DNA from: Peptoniphilus duerdenii ATCC BAA-1640
Lineage (GTDB): Bacteria > Bacillota > Clostridia > Tissierellales > Peptoniphilaceae
DNA length: 64,000 nt
Assembly: GCF_000146345.1 (NCBI RefSeq)
Contig: NZ_GL397071.1
Coordinates: 1,423,591-1,487,590, forward strand
Direction of reading: 5' to 3'
The notes under the pieces: generated by a model
The model's input: only the letters and a program-made list of their open reading frames with translations
What the model was told of the DNA's origin: nothing
The model's database searches: none
Part shown: positions 50,064 through 59,075 of the stretch, in pieces
How positions within the stretch are numbered: position 1 is the first letter of the stretch
Layout of the letters: each line of letters opens with the position of its first letter
Made by a program: the position numbers and the translations under genes

Positions 50064-51383
50064 ATGATTGAAAAATTAAAAGTTCTATATGATAACAATA
50101 GAAATATTATTAGAATTACAAGATATATTTTCTTATCTTTTATTCTTTTGCTTATAACCTGGTTTTTTGACTATAAAAGCCCGGATTTAAAATTAAATTT
50201 ACCTAATATATTGTTACTGTCTCCAGAAGTTACATCATCATTTTTATCTACCTTAACTGGAACATTTTTAACTGTATCAACTTTTACTTTTACAACAATT
50301 TTAACAGTCTTAAACAAATATTCTGATTCATTTACTCCTAGGATAGTTCAAGACTTTATAGATAAACCAAATGTCTTAAGTCTTTTTGGAGTATTCATCG
50401 GAGGTTTTTTCTATACGGTTCTTTCATTATTTATGATTCAAAATATAGAAAGTGAACAGCCATTAATTTCTGGGACAATTGGAATATTTTATGCAATTGC
50501 TACTATGATATCCTTTATCCTCTTTGTAAAAAGAGTCTTGAAAGACATTAAAGTAGGCAATGTAATTGAAAACTTATATACAAATGCGTCGAGTCTTATA
50601 GAAAAAGAATCTGAAAGGAGACGAGTAGCAGAAAGATTTTCTATTGATAAGTGGGAGTCTTATAAAATTTATGCTAACAAGTCTGGTTACCTATACAGTA
50701 TTAATGCAGACAAAATGATAAATATCATTGAAGACTCAAAGTATGAGATAATTATCAATAAGAGAATAGGAGACTATGTCTTAGAAAACATGTATATAGG
50801 AGATTTGAATGTCTTAGAAAAATTAGATATTGTCAAAGAAGAAAAAGAAAAACTTTTAAAAAAAATATCTGACAACATTATTATCAATGTAAGAAAAAAT
50901 GATACAAGAGACTACCACCATGAAATTACAAATATTGTAGAAATTGCTTTAAGAGCCCTTAGTCCAGGGATAAACGATCCAAACACAGCTTCAGAGTCTA
51001 TTAATAAAATAGGTATTTTGCTAGGGAAACTATTTTCGTCTAAAAATTTTTACCAAATATTAAAAGAAGATGAAAATAGTAAGATAATATATAATAACTA
51101 TTCAGCAAAAGAAGAACTAAGTTTGTCATACAATCAAATTCTTCACTATGGAAAAGATGATCCTGAAGTAGCTAAGGCAATTTTATCAAGTATATTTATG
51201 ATCTATTATGTATCAGATCAGTCAGTCCATGAAGAAATAGAAAAATTCTTTGTATATTGCTACGAAGAATGTAAGGGTGCTATGACAAGTAATGCCTATA
51301 TAGACCAACTTGAAGAAATTTACAAAGAATTTAAAGAAAAAAGAGATGACTCGATGAACAAAGATACGAATGAAAATAAATAA
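50064..51383 (+). CDS. DUF2254 membrane protein
   Basis: The 439-residue protein has four membrane helices in its first 170 residues, including the family segment T-G-T-F-L-T-V-S-T-F-T-F-T. A cytoplasmic domain follows, with I-A-L-R-A-L-S-P-G-I-N-D-P-N-T-A, the most conserved DUF2254 motif. The role is unknown. It stands alone with its own terminator, which suggests normal chromosomal DNA. Confidence 0.85.
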   Translation: MIEKLKVLYDNNRNIIRITRYIFLSFILLLITWFFDYKSPDLKLNLPNILLLSPEVTSSFLSTLTGTFLTVSTFTFTTILTVLNKYSDSFTPRIVQDFIDKPNVLSLFGVFIGGFFYTVLSLFMIQNIESEQPLISGTIGIFYAIATMISFILFVKRVLKDIKVGNVIENLYTNASSLIEKESERRRVAERFSIDKWESYKIYANKSGYLYSINADKMINIIEDSKYEIIINKRIGDYVLENMYIGDLNVLEKLDIVKEEKEKLLKKISDNIIINVRKNDTRDYHHEITNIVEIALRALSPGINDPNTASESINKIGILLGKLFSSKNFYQILKEDENSKIIYNNYSAKEELSLSYNQILHYGKDDPEVAKAILSSIFMIYYVSDQSVHEEIEKFFVYCYEECKGAMTSNAYIDQLEEIYKEFKEKRDDSMNKDTNENK

Positions 51384-51402
51384 GACAATAGTCTTTGATG
51401 TG

Positions 51403-51438
51403 AACCCCAAAATCCAAAAAAGGATGGAGGGGTTTTTT
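51403..51438 (+). terminator. Terminator after DUF2254 gene
   Basis: Nested arms AACCCC/GGGGTT and ATCC/GGAT form one hairpin followed by six T. Confidence 0.85.
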
Positions 51439-51837
51439 AATACAATACTTTTAGGATTAGAAAATAGAAATTGTAAATTGCAAACAATCGCGCCATTAAG
51501 GCACGGATATTAAAGATTCCTTTGGACCGCATAAAAAACCGGTTAAGCCGATGGTTCTGATTTTTGAAAAAATTGAAGAAAGTAAAATATAACTAATAAT
51601 TATTATTACGCTATACGTATTATGGTAATAATTATTTTAAATTCTAAATAAGATATGAGTTTAATAGGCTTAAAGATCCTCGTTAAATAAAATAAATTTA
51701 AATGCTATCCGGATAGCATCAAAAAAATAATATAATTACTAATAAAAATTAAACTTTAGTTAACCTAAGTTAACTAAAAAAATTTTATAAAACCGCTAAA
51801 TTTACAGAGAATTTGAAAAATGTACTTTTATATCGAA
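51439..51837. other. AT-rich intergenic region with palindromes
   Basis: No gene is visible. The region holds an inverted repeat AATAATTATTA/GTAATAATTATT near 51596-51633, a perfect 18-bp palindrome ATGCTATCCGGATAGCAT (51702-51719), and a 22-bp perfect inverted repeat at 51756-51777 built on GTTAAC-ctaa-GTTAAC. The last recurs in similar form at 56576-56597. Both palindromes look like operators for the downstream iron operon. Confidence 0.5.
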
Positions 51838-51887
51838 TAATAATTAATATCAAAATACTTTACATAAAAAATATACTTTGATAGTAT
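51838..51887 (+). promoter_or_regulatory. Promoter of DUF454/ABC operon with Fur-like box
   Basis: TTTACA (51859-51864) and TAGTAT (51882-51887) are 17 bases apart. Just upstream, TAATAATTAATATCA (51838-51852) matches the Fur consensus TGATAATnATTATCA at 12 of the 14 defined positions. AT-rich DNA makes chance matches possible, but the position next to the -35 supports it. Confidence 0.5.
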
Positions 51888-51924
51888 AAAACATATTATT
51901 AATATAAATTATCAGGAGGTAGTA

Positions 51925-52302
51925 TTGAAGTACATATTTTTAATTTTAGGATTTATATTTTTAGGAATAGGAATAGTTGGGATATACCTACCACTTTTAC
52001 CTGCAACTCCATTTTTACTTTTAGCAACTGCTTGTTTTGCAAAAGGATCGGAAAGATTCCACAAATGGTTTATTTCAACCAATATCTACAAGAACAATAT
52101 AGAACCTATAAAAGAAAAGAAAGGTTTAACTATGAAGAAAAAGATAAAAATTTTGTCGATGATTACATTTTTTATAGCAATATCTTTTTATGTAGTTAAA
52201 ATATCCCATGCTAGGATTTGTCTTGTATTAGTCTTAATATTCCACTACATATACTTTTTCGCTAAGATTAAGACTGTGCCGGAGGTAGAAAATGCTGAAT
52301 AA
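51925..52302 (+). CDS. DUF454 (YbaN) family membrane protein
   Basis: The 125-residue protein has the family's G-I-V-G-I-Y-L-P-L-L-P-A-T-P-F-L-L-L-A motif, then F-A-K-G-S-E-R-F-H-K-W and two C-terminal helices. YbaN/DUF454 proteins are small inner-membrane proteins often found with iron or heme genes; their function is unknown. The start is a TTG after AGGAGG. It overlaps the next ABC gene by 11 bases. Confidence 0.85.
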   Translation: MKYIFLILGFIFLGIGIVGIYLPLLPATPFLLLATACFAKGSERFHKWFISTNIYKNNIEPIKEKKGLTMKKKIKILSMITFFIAISFYVVKISHARICLVLVLIFHYIYFFAKIKTVPEVENAE

Positions 52303-53998
52303 AAATCTTTTAAGAGAAATCGGTAGAGAAAAAAACTCGTTATTAATTTTGATATTACTCAAGGTTTTTGAGCTATTTACTAATATAGCTCTTATATTTT
52401 CAATTGGGAATTTCTTAAATGAAATTGTTAAGGGAAATTATTTAGTTAAAGGATTTATATTTCAAATTTTCGCAATTATTCTTATAAAAATAATTATTAT
52501 AAAGTATAACTTTTATATTTCACATAAGATTTCTAATAGAATCAAGAAATCACTTCGACAAAGACTTTTTAAAAAGGTCTATGGATTTAAAATGGAATAT
52601 GGAGAAAAGATTTCTATATCAGAAGTTATAAATCTCAGTGTAGAAGGAATAGAGCAACTAAATATCTTCTATGGAGAGCTGCTACCACAGCTTGTATTCT
52701 CTCTAATAGGACCAATTATGTTATTTATAATTATGTCCTTTGTAAATTTAAAGATTGCTATTGTAGGACTTGTATTCTTACCATTTATTCCAATAGCAAT
52801 TTTTATGGTACAGAAGTTAGCTAAGAGGGTGGTTAAATCTTATTGGAAGTCCTATGCAAACCTAGGGGAAGTGTTTATAGATTTTCTATACGGACTTACC
52901 ACTTTAAAGATTTTCAATGCGGATGAAAAGTACAATGATAAATTAAATGAGATGGCTGAGGATTTCCGAGTTAAGACTATGAAACTTCTCATGGTTCAGC
53001 TAAACAATATAACTGTTATGGACCTTGTCTCATATACTGGAAGTGCAACTGTAATCTATATGACTCTAAAATATTTTTCTATGGGACAAATTTCTATATT
53101 TACAGGTTTTGTATTTATTCTTCTATCTCAAGAATTTTTCAATCCTCTAAGAAGACTAGGAGCATTGTTCCACGTTGCTATGAATGGTATTTCTGCTGCT
53201 ACAACTCTGTTTGAAGTTCTAGAAATAGAAGAGCCTGTGGACGGTTCACAAGTAATAGATGAAGATAGGGTTACTATTGAACTTAAAAATCTAGATTTTT
53301 CTTATGATAAGGAACAAGTATTAGAGAATATAAATCTTACATGCAAAGAAAATGAAATAACCTGTTTAGTTGGGAAGAGTGGCTGTGGAAAATCTACAAT
53401 CGCTAAATTGATCTGCGGCATGCTAGGGAGTAATGGAAAAAATATTTTTTATAATGGTAAGAACGATATAAAATCTGACAGTATAATAGAAAATATCTGT
53501 ATGATTGACAACAATCCATTTATTTTCAGCAACAGTTTAAGATATAATCTGCTTTTTGCAAATCCTACTGCAAGTGATGAAGAACTTATGGATAAATTAA
53601 AAATTGTTGGATTATATGAATATTTTGAAAATCAAGATGGGCTAGATACAATTATAGAAAGTCAAGGGAACAACTTATCTGGAGGACAAAAACAGAGAAT
53701 TTCTATTGCTAGAGCTCTACTTAGAAAGCCAAAAGTCTTGATACTTGATGAGGCTATTTCAAATATAGATATAGAATCTGAAGAAATTATTTTAGATATT
53801 TTATCTAGGCTAAAAAAAGATATGACCATAGTGCTAATAACTCACAGACTTAGAAATACTGAAAACGCGGACTATATATACTTCCTTAAAGATAGAAAAG
53901 TAATAGAAGAGGGAAGTTTTGTAGAGATGAAGGAAAAGGAAAACTTTGGAAATCTTTACAATTCACAGATGGATTTAGAAATGTGGGGTGTCAAATGA
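52292..53998 (+). CDS. ABC half-transporter, first of pair (CydD-like layout)
   Basis: The 568-residue protein has six membrane helices and an ATPase with G-K-S-G-C-G-K-S-T, L-S-G-G-Q-K-Q-R and V-L-I-L-D-E-A-I-S-N. The region between Walker A and the signature is slightly short compared with most exporters. With the next gene it should form a heterodimer. The position between a DUF454 gene and a DtxR-like regulator suggests iron, heme or siderophore transport, not drug export. Confidence 0.8.
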   Translation: MLNKNLLREIGREKNSLLILILLKVFELFTNIALIFSIGNFLNEIVKGNYLVKGFIFQIFAIILIKIIIIKYNFYISHKISNRIKKSLRQRLFKKVYGFKMEYGEKISISEVINLSVEGIEQLNIFYGELLPQLVFSLIGPIMLFIIMSFVNLKIAIVGLVFLPFIPIAIFMVQKLAKRVVKSYWKSYANLGEVFIDFLYGLTTLKIFNADEKYNDKLNEMAEDFRVKTMKLLMVQLNNITVMDLVSYTGSATVIYMTLKYFSMGQISIFTGFVFILLSQEFFNPLRRLGALFHVAMNGISAATTLFEVLEIEEPVDGSQVIDEDRVTIELKNLDFSYDKEQVLENINLTCKENEITCLVGKSGCGKSTIAKLICGMLGSNGKNIFYNGKNDIKSDSIIENICMIDNNPFIFSNSLRYNLLFANPTASDEELMDKLKIVGLYEYFENQDGLDTIIESQGNNLSGGQKQRISIARALLRKPKVLILDEAISNIDIESEEIILDILSRLKKDMTIVLITHRLRNTENADYIYFLKDRKVIEEGSFVEMKEKENFGNLYNSQMDLEMWGVK

Positions 53999-55653
53999 AA
54001 AATTTAAGAGAGAGAAAAGAATTATTAATAGATCTTTTAAATCTTGTTAAGCCTCTTAGTTTACAGATGATTTTTGCAGTATCATTCGGGCTACTAGGAC
54101 ATGTTTTTGCAACTTTGATACCTGGTCTTGGAGCATATTATTTTGGAAAGATCTATATAGGAGAAATAATAAATCTAAAAACGGTTTTATTTATTTTAAT
54201 AACACTTGCGATTTTAAGGTCCTTATTCAAATATACGGAGCAGCTTTTTAACCACTATGTAGCTTTTAAAACTTTGGCAATAATAAGAGATTTGGTTTTC
54301 AAAAGTCTTAGAAGACTCTGCCCTGCAAAGATGGATACGAAGAACAAAGGTCAGCTTATCTCTATAATAACAGCAGATATTGAGCTTTTAGAAGTGTTCT
54401 ATGCCCATACGATATCGCCAGTTTTAATTGCGTTTTTCCACACTCTAATATTTTTTATAATTCTATATAAAATTCATTGGAAGTACGCGCTATGCCTGTT
54501 GGTATTTCATATTGTTCTCGGTATAATTATACCAACACTAACTCAAAAAATTGGCGAAAGACTAGGAGATGATCAAAGAAAAAATTTATCAAATCTAAAT
54601 CTTTCGATTCTTGAAAGTTTAAAAGGGATTAAAGAAGTAATAAACTTTTCTATGCAAGATGAAAGAATGAAGGAAGTGGATAGCTTAACCAGGGATTTAA
54701 ATAGATCTTCTAAGAAACTATCAAACAATATGGGAAATAATTTTGCCACATCTTCAACTATAATTCTTATAGCAAATATAGTTTTCATATTAGTTGGAGC
54801 AAGACTATACATGGCAGGAGAAGTAAATTTCTTAAACTTAATATTTCCAATAGCCATATTTATTTCATCCTTTGGTCCTACATCAGCACTTGCATCACTT
54901 GGTAATAACTTGGTTTTAACCTTTGCTTGTGGCAAAAGAGTTATGTCACTTTTAAGTGAAGCTCCTGCAGTAGATGAAGTTACAAATAAAAATGAAGTTA
55001 GTTATGAAAAAATTGATCTTACAGATGTGGAATTTTCATACGATGACACAGAATTAATAAAAGACTTTAATTTATCCTCTAGATTAAATCAAGTTGTAGG
55101 CTTAGAAGGCAAGAGTGGATGTGGAAAATCTACGGTTCTTAAACTAATAATGAGATTTTTCGATCCTAAAGAAGGCAAAATTTCCTTAAACGAAATAAAT
55201 TTAAAAGATATAAATAGTAGAAATCTTAGGGATAATATTTCATATGTGGCACAGGAAAGTCATCTATTCAAAGGAACAATAAGAGAAAATCTTTTGGTGG
55301 CAAATGAAAGTGCAACAGAAATTGATTTAATAGAAGCAACAAAAAAAGCAAATATCTATGATTTTATCATGTCTTTAGATCATGGATTTGACACAGAAAT
55401 AGTAAAGGATAAGGCGCTACTTTCAACAGGACAGATACAAAGACTTGCCCTTGCTAGGATGTTTTTAAGAGATTCAAAACTATATATTTTGGATGAACCG
55501 ACAGCAAATATCGACGCATATAACGAAGGAATAATCTTAAAGTCCCTATATGAAGAAAAAGATGATAAGACTATCTTTATATCTTCTCATAGGAAGAGTA
55601 CACTTAGAATATGTGATGAAGTAATTAATATGCAAAGGAGCATCAACTCATAA
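53995..55653 (+). CDS. ABC half-transporter, second of pair
   Basis: The 552-residue protein has six helices and an ATPase with G-K-S-G-C-G-K-S-T and Y-I-L-D-E-P-T-A-N, but the signature is L-S-T-G-Q-I-Q-R, with Thr in place of the usual first Gly. That suggests one weakened ATP site, common in heterodimeric exporters. The ATG at 53995 overlaps the upstream stop (ATGA). Its last base overlaps the regulator gene start. Confidence 0.8.
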   Translation: MKNLRERKELLIDLLNLVKPLSLQMIFAVSFGLLGHVFATLIPGLGAYYFGKIYIGEIINLKTVLFILITLAILRSLFKYTEQLFNHYVAFKTLAIIRDLVFKSLRRLCPAKMDTKNKGQLISIITADIELLEVFYAHTISPVLIAFFHTLIFFIILYKIHWKYALCLLVFHIVLGIIIPTLTQKIGERLGDDQRKNLSNLNLSILESLKGIKEVINFSMQDERMKEVDSLTRDLNRSSKKLSNNMGNNFATSSTIILIANIVFILVGARLYMAGEVNFLNLIFPIAIFISSFGPTSALASLGNNLVLTFACGKRVMSLLSEAPAVDEVTNKNEVSYEKIDLTDVEFSYDDTELIKDFNLSSRLNQVVGLEGKSGCGKSTVLKLIMRFFDPKEGKISLNEINLKDINSRNLRDNISYVAQESHLFKGTIRENLLVANESATEIDLIEATKKANIYDFIMSLDHGFDTEIVKDKALLSTGQIQRLALARMFLRDSKLYILDEPTANIDAYNEGIILKSLYEEKDDKTIFISSHRKSTLRICDEVINMQRSINS

Positions 55654-56474
55654 TGACAGAGATGAAATTAACAAAAATGCAAATTGAGTATCTATTATTT
55701 TTAAAGAACAATCCAAGAAAAAGAACGATAACTGACGCCAGCAAATACTTTGATTGTTCAAAAGTAAACGCAAAAAAAATAATGGACAGGATGTTGGTAC
55801 TAGGACTTCTTTATAAAGATACTAACGATTTTCATTTGACGAAGATTGGAGAAAAATTTGCAAATGAATACAATCAAATACTGGAAGATTCCAAAACAAT
55901 ATTAAGACATATACTAAAGATGGATGATGAAGAAGTTTTAAAAGTATCAGATGAACTCATCCATTTAGAAAACCTAAGAGAAATAATAAAAGATTATTCA
56001 TCGCATATAAAAAAGATAGAAAAATTAAAAAATAAGGTAAAAAATGAAGAGCTGCTAAAAGTATATTCCAATACTTCTAGCGAAATTAACCTTACAGTAT
56101 ATAAAGTAAGTGAAAATAATAAAAATTCATTTGTAGAAAATTCCATGGCTATGATGGGATTTGAAAAAGAAGTAGAAATAATAGTCGAAGATGAAGAATA
56201 TCTATGTTTGAAAACTAAGATGATAGAAAAAATACAAAATGGATTTAAGAAAAAATCCATGCCTATATTTTTGATATATGAAGATGAAAAAGGAGAGCAT
56301 ACTATAGATGTAAAGGATGGTATCTTTAGAATTCCTTTAAAAATTATAAAATTTTGGAACAATTTAGGTAGCGGAATCCTACAAGCATCTGTAAATTTAA
56401 AAATAAAAACTCATATAGGATTTGCAGCCCATATAGGGAAAGCAAATTTTGTATTTTCTGTTAACCTATATTAA
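55653..56474 (+). CDS. DtxR-like winged-helix protein with novel C-terminal domain
   Basis: Residues 1-65 form a winged helix (Y-L-L-F-L-K-N-N-P, S-K-V-N-A-K-K-I-M-D-R-M, L-G-L-L-Y-K ... H-L-T-K-I-G-E) like the DtxR/MntR family, followed by a dimerisation-like helix pair with V-S-D-E-L-I-H-L-E-N. The Cys/Met and His residues of classical metal sites are largely missing. Residues 115-273 are an unassigned domain rich in Glu and Lys and ending F-A-A-H-I-G-K-A-N-F-V-F-S. It is the last gene of the ABC operon and a candidate to bind the GTTAAC palindromes nearby. Confidence 0.6.
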   Translation: MTEMKLTKMQIEYLLFLKNNPRKRTITDASKYFDCSKVNAKKIMDRMLVLGLLYKDTNDFHLTKIGEKFANEYNQILEDSKTILRHILKMDDEEVLKVSDELIHLENLREIIKDYSSHIKKIEKLKNKVKNEELLKVYSNTSSEINLTVYKVSENNKNSFVENSMAMMGFEKEVEIIVEDEEYLCLKTKMIEKIQNGFKKKSMPIFLIYEDEKGEHTIDVKDGIFRIPLKIIKFWNNLGSGILQASVNLKIKTHIGFAAHIGKANFVFSVNLY

Positions 56475-56570
56475 TATCAAAATTTTGATGAATATAAAAT
56501 ATAACAATTGTAGAAAGTAGATAAAAAAAGGATTAAATAGAAAACATTATCAATAACATTAATTGAAAGC

Positions 56571-56602
56571 ATAAAAAAGTTAACGTAAGTTAACTTTTTT
56601 TT
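56571..56602. terminator. Terminator or operator with GTTAAC palindrome
   Basis: The arms AAAAAAGTTAAC and GTTAACTTTTTT surround GTAA and run into eight T, so it can end the DtxR-like operon. The same GTTAAC-nTAA-GTTAAC core stands at 51756-51777 upstream of that operon, where it is not in terminator position, so a regulatory role is also possible. Confidence 0.6.
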
Positions 56603-56646
56603 ATTGCAAAAAATCATACAAAAAATAAAAATAAGCTATATGATAT

Positions 56647-56661
56647 TGATATAATTTATCA
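56647..56661 (+). promoter_or_regulatory. Fur-like box over the -10 of the heme operon
   Basis: TGATATAATTTATCA matches the Fur consensus TGATAATnATTATCA closely and is nearly self-complementary. It contains the extended -10 TGATATAAT (56647-56655). A Fur dimer here would block the NEAT/Shp/IsdE-like operon when iron is plentiful. Confidence 0.65.
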
Positions 56662-56683
56662 TCATGACGAGGAGGTTTTTAAA

Positions 56684-58105
56684 ATTAAAAATAAAATTTT
56701 AATTTACATACTTTTATTATTGCTATTTATTCCAAATAAAACTTATTGCACTGGAAGCAATAATAAAGAGAATAAAGCAAATTTAATTAATTTGGAAGAT
56801 GGCTACTACAAAATACCCGTTAAATTATGGCATGCATATGAAGAAAAGGAAAGCATGGGAAATAAAGCAATGGTGCAGGTAGCCGAAATAGAAGTAAAAG
56901 ATAAAGTGGGATATTTGTACATAGGCTCAGGAAAAATGGAATACATGAGCATCACAGCTTCTCTTATAAACATATATTTTCAAAAAGATGACGGGAACTA
57001 CTACCCTGCAGAAGCTGGAGATTTTGAAATGGAAATACCAAAGGAAAAAGATAAGCGTCCCGCTGTATTTAGAACGAAACTTGTAAATATGGATGAGATG
57101 ACAAAAGTTTTTGTAGATCCAAAAGTAGAGCCCATGGGAGACGAACCCATAAGAGCAAGGATAAAACTTGAATATGGTTCTATTGAAAAAATAGATAAGG
57201 ATCAGGCAGAACTCATAAAAAAATTCGAGGAAGGACCTAAAAAACCAGAGTTTGATAGTTCATCTTCTGGAGAAGTTGAAAATAAAAATTTAATTGTAAA
57301 TTATGAACCGGGAACTTTTGATGAAGAGTTTTCTTTCTATGGCAATAAGCTATCCGGAAAAAATGCAGAAGAATATTCAAAAGATTTCGATAAATTAGAC
57401 CAGGTAAATGTATTTAAAATAGAATTTCTTGGACCTTTAGATGAGATTAAGGAAGAAGATAAGAAAATACAAGACAAAAGGAAGAAGATAATTCCAAAAA
57501 AAGAAATGGAGCTTAGACTTCCTCTTTTAAAATTTAAAAAAGAAGATAATTTGGCTTTGTATGATTTTACCAATGGAGAAAAAAAGAAACTAGAATTTAC
57601 TTTTGACAAGGACCACGTAAAAGCGAAGGTTAAAAATCCTGGCGTATATGTATTTGTTAAGAGTGGTGATGCTTTGGTTCAAAATGAAAATACAGAATCA
57701 CCAGAGAACAAATTGCCAATAGAAAAGAAGAATGAAAAGGCGGAGAAATTTTTAAAAACTGTTAAAAAGACAAAACAAAAACCGATATTAAGTAAAACAA
57801 ATAGAACAACAGTTAATACTGAAAATACAAATAATAGTAAGCTATCAAATCCACAGCCTAATGCATCCAGTTCATTGCAAAAACAGATGGATTTAGCAAA
57901 TAAAGAAAATAAAACTCAAAACCTAAATAAGGAAGCTGACACAATACAAGAGAGAGAATACAGTGGACTCATAATATTCATATTAATGGTTTTTTTGGCG
58001 TTTAATATTCTTTCAATATATTTCATTAGAAAAAATCTTGACGCAATTCGAGATATGAGAGAAGAAATACTATTTATAGGAGGACTTAGAAAAGATGAGA
58101 AATAA
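56684..58105 (+). CDS. Membrane-anchored NEAT domain heme protein
   Basis: A NEAT domain (about residues 35-165) is recognised by G-Y-Y-K-I-P-V-K-L-W-H-A-Y-E-E-K-E-S-M-G-N, Y-L-Y-I-G-S-G and I-T-A-S-L. A Lys/Glu/Asn-rich spacer and a C-terminal membrane helix follow. The usual Y-x-x-x-Y heme ligand pair is replaced by V-F-V-D-P-K-V. GGAGG (56671-56675) lies eight bases before an ATT at 56684; starting there gives a proper signal peptide (K-N-K then I-L-I-Y-I-L-L-L-L-L-F). The first standard start, TTG 56720, lies inside that hydrophobic core. Confidence 0.8.
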   Translation: MKNKILIYILLLLLFIPNKTYCTGSNNKENKANLINLEDGYYKIPVKLWHAYEEKESMGNKAMVQVAEIEVKDKVGYLYIGSGKMEYMSITASLINIYFQKDDGNYYPAEAGDFEMEIPKEKDKRPAVFRTKLVNMDEMTKVFVDPKVEPMGDEPIRARIKLEYGSIEKIDKDQAELIKKFEEGPKKPEFDSSSSGEVENKNLIVNYEPGTFDEEFSFYGNKLSGKNAEEYSKDFDKLDQVNVFKIEFLGPLDEIKEEDKKIQDKRKKIIPKKEMELRLPLLKFKKEDNLALYDFTNGEKKKLEFTFDKDHVKAKVKNPGVYVFVKSGDALVQNENTESPENKLPIEKKNEKAEKFLKTVKKTKQKPILSKTNRTTVNTENTNNSKLSNPQPNASSSLQKQMDLANKENKTQNLNKEADTIQEREYSGLIIFILMVFLAFNILSIYFIRKNLDAIRDMREEILFIGGLRKDEK

Positions 58106-59075
58106 AATGACAGCCTTTATCCTAAGCCTAATAATAGGAATTTCAATAGTAAGTAATGTATATGCATATACACAAGAAATTGCAAAGACAACACCATACT
58201 ATAGTCATCCAGTGACAGGTGTTATAGAAGATCCAGGCAACAATCCTGGTATAGGTCAAGGCATGACAGAAAATGTAGTTTCACCACAAGCTCTTGTAGA
58301 AACCACAGACGATGGAAGAATATTTTTAACGGTTAGATATAACCTTGCAAACTATATAAAGAACGAAACTTTTGCAGTTCAAAACTACGGAGACCAAGAC
58401 TTCTATTCTGTATCGGCTGAAATAACAGGACAGACAGAAGAGACAAGAGATTATAGATTTGAAATACCAAGCAAAAATATAGTGGTAAGAGCTACTTTCT
58501 TCGTAGGTCCAATGGGTAGGGATGTAATATTTTACTACACAATTTCGGATTTTGTGGAAGGAAATACAGATTTTGCGACACTTGAAAATGTAAATTCATC
58601 TTCAGCAGAAGAAACTAATGAAACGGTAGAATCTAATCAAGAAACTCAAATAAACAATGTTCCGTCTAAAGAAGAAAGTGCAAGTCAATCTACAATGCCA
58701 AACTTAAAAGGTTTAAAACCAGTAGAAAATAATAGTCAAGTCGGACAGGTGCTAGGTCCACAGACTGAGGGAGAAAAGATAGAACAACATGTCGTAAATT
58801 CAAAATTATCAGCAGGAGACCTAGGTTATTCCCATGGACTTTTAACGAAAGATTCTGAAATTATAAAAAAATTATATTACTCAGAAGACAGCGAAGAAGA
58901 GACAAAAGAAAGAACAAAACCAGGCAAGATTACTATGGCATGCATCTATGGACTAGTAGGACTACTCGTTATTATGACTTCGGCTCTTTTGATTATGGCA
59001 ATCTTATCATTTATTTACAAAGCAAAAGTTGAAGAGGAATTAAATCAAAAAAGGAGTGAAACCTATGAAGATTAA
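58095..59075 (+). CDS. Shp-like cell-surface heme-binding protein
   Basis: A signal peptide is followed by a domain like streptococcal Shp (Pfam 11545): G-M-T-E-N-V-V-S-P-Q-A-L-V-E-T, I-F-L-T-V-R-Y-N-L and A-T-F-F-V-G-P-M-G-R-D-V. A Ser/Glu-rich linker and a C-terminal membrane helix (L-V-G-L-L-V-I-M-T-S-A-L-L-I) anchor it. Shp receives heme from surface receptors and passes it to the ABC binding protein, here encoded next. It overlaps the genes on both sides. Confidence 0.8.
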   Translation: MRNKMTAFILSLIIGISIVSNVYAYTQEIAKTTPYYSHPVTGVIEDPGNNPGIGQGMTENVVSPQALVETTDDGRIFLTVRYNLANYIKNETFAVQNYGDQDFYSVSAEITGQTEETRDYRFEIPSKNIVVRATFFVGPMGRDVIFYYTISDFVEGNTDFATLENVNSSSAEETNETVESNQETQINNVPSKEESASQSTMPNLKGLKPVENNSQVGQVLGPQTEGEKIEQHVVNSKLSAGDLGYSHGLLTKDSEIIKKLYYSEDSEEETKERTKPGKITMACIYGLVGLLVIMTSALLIMAILSFIYKAKVEEELNQKRSETYED

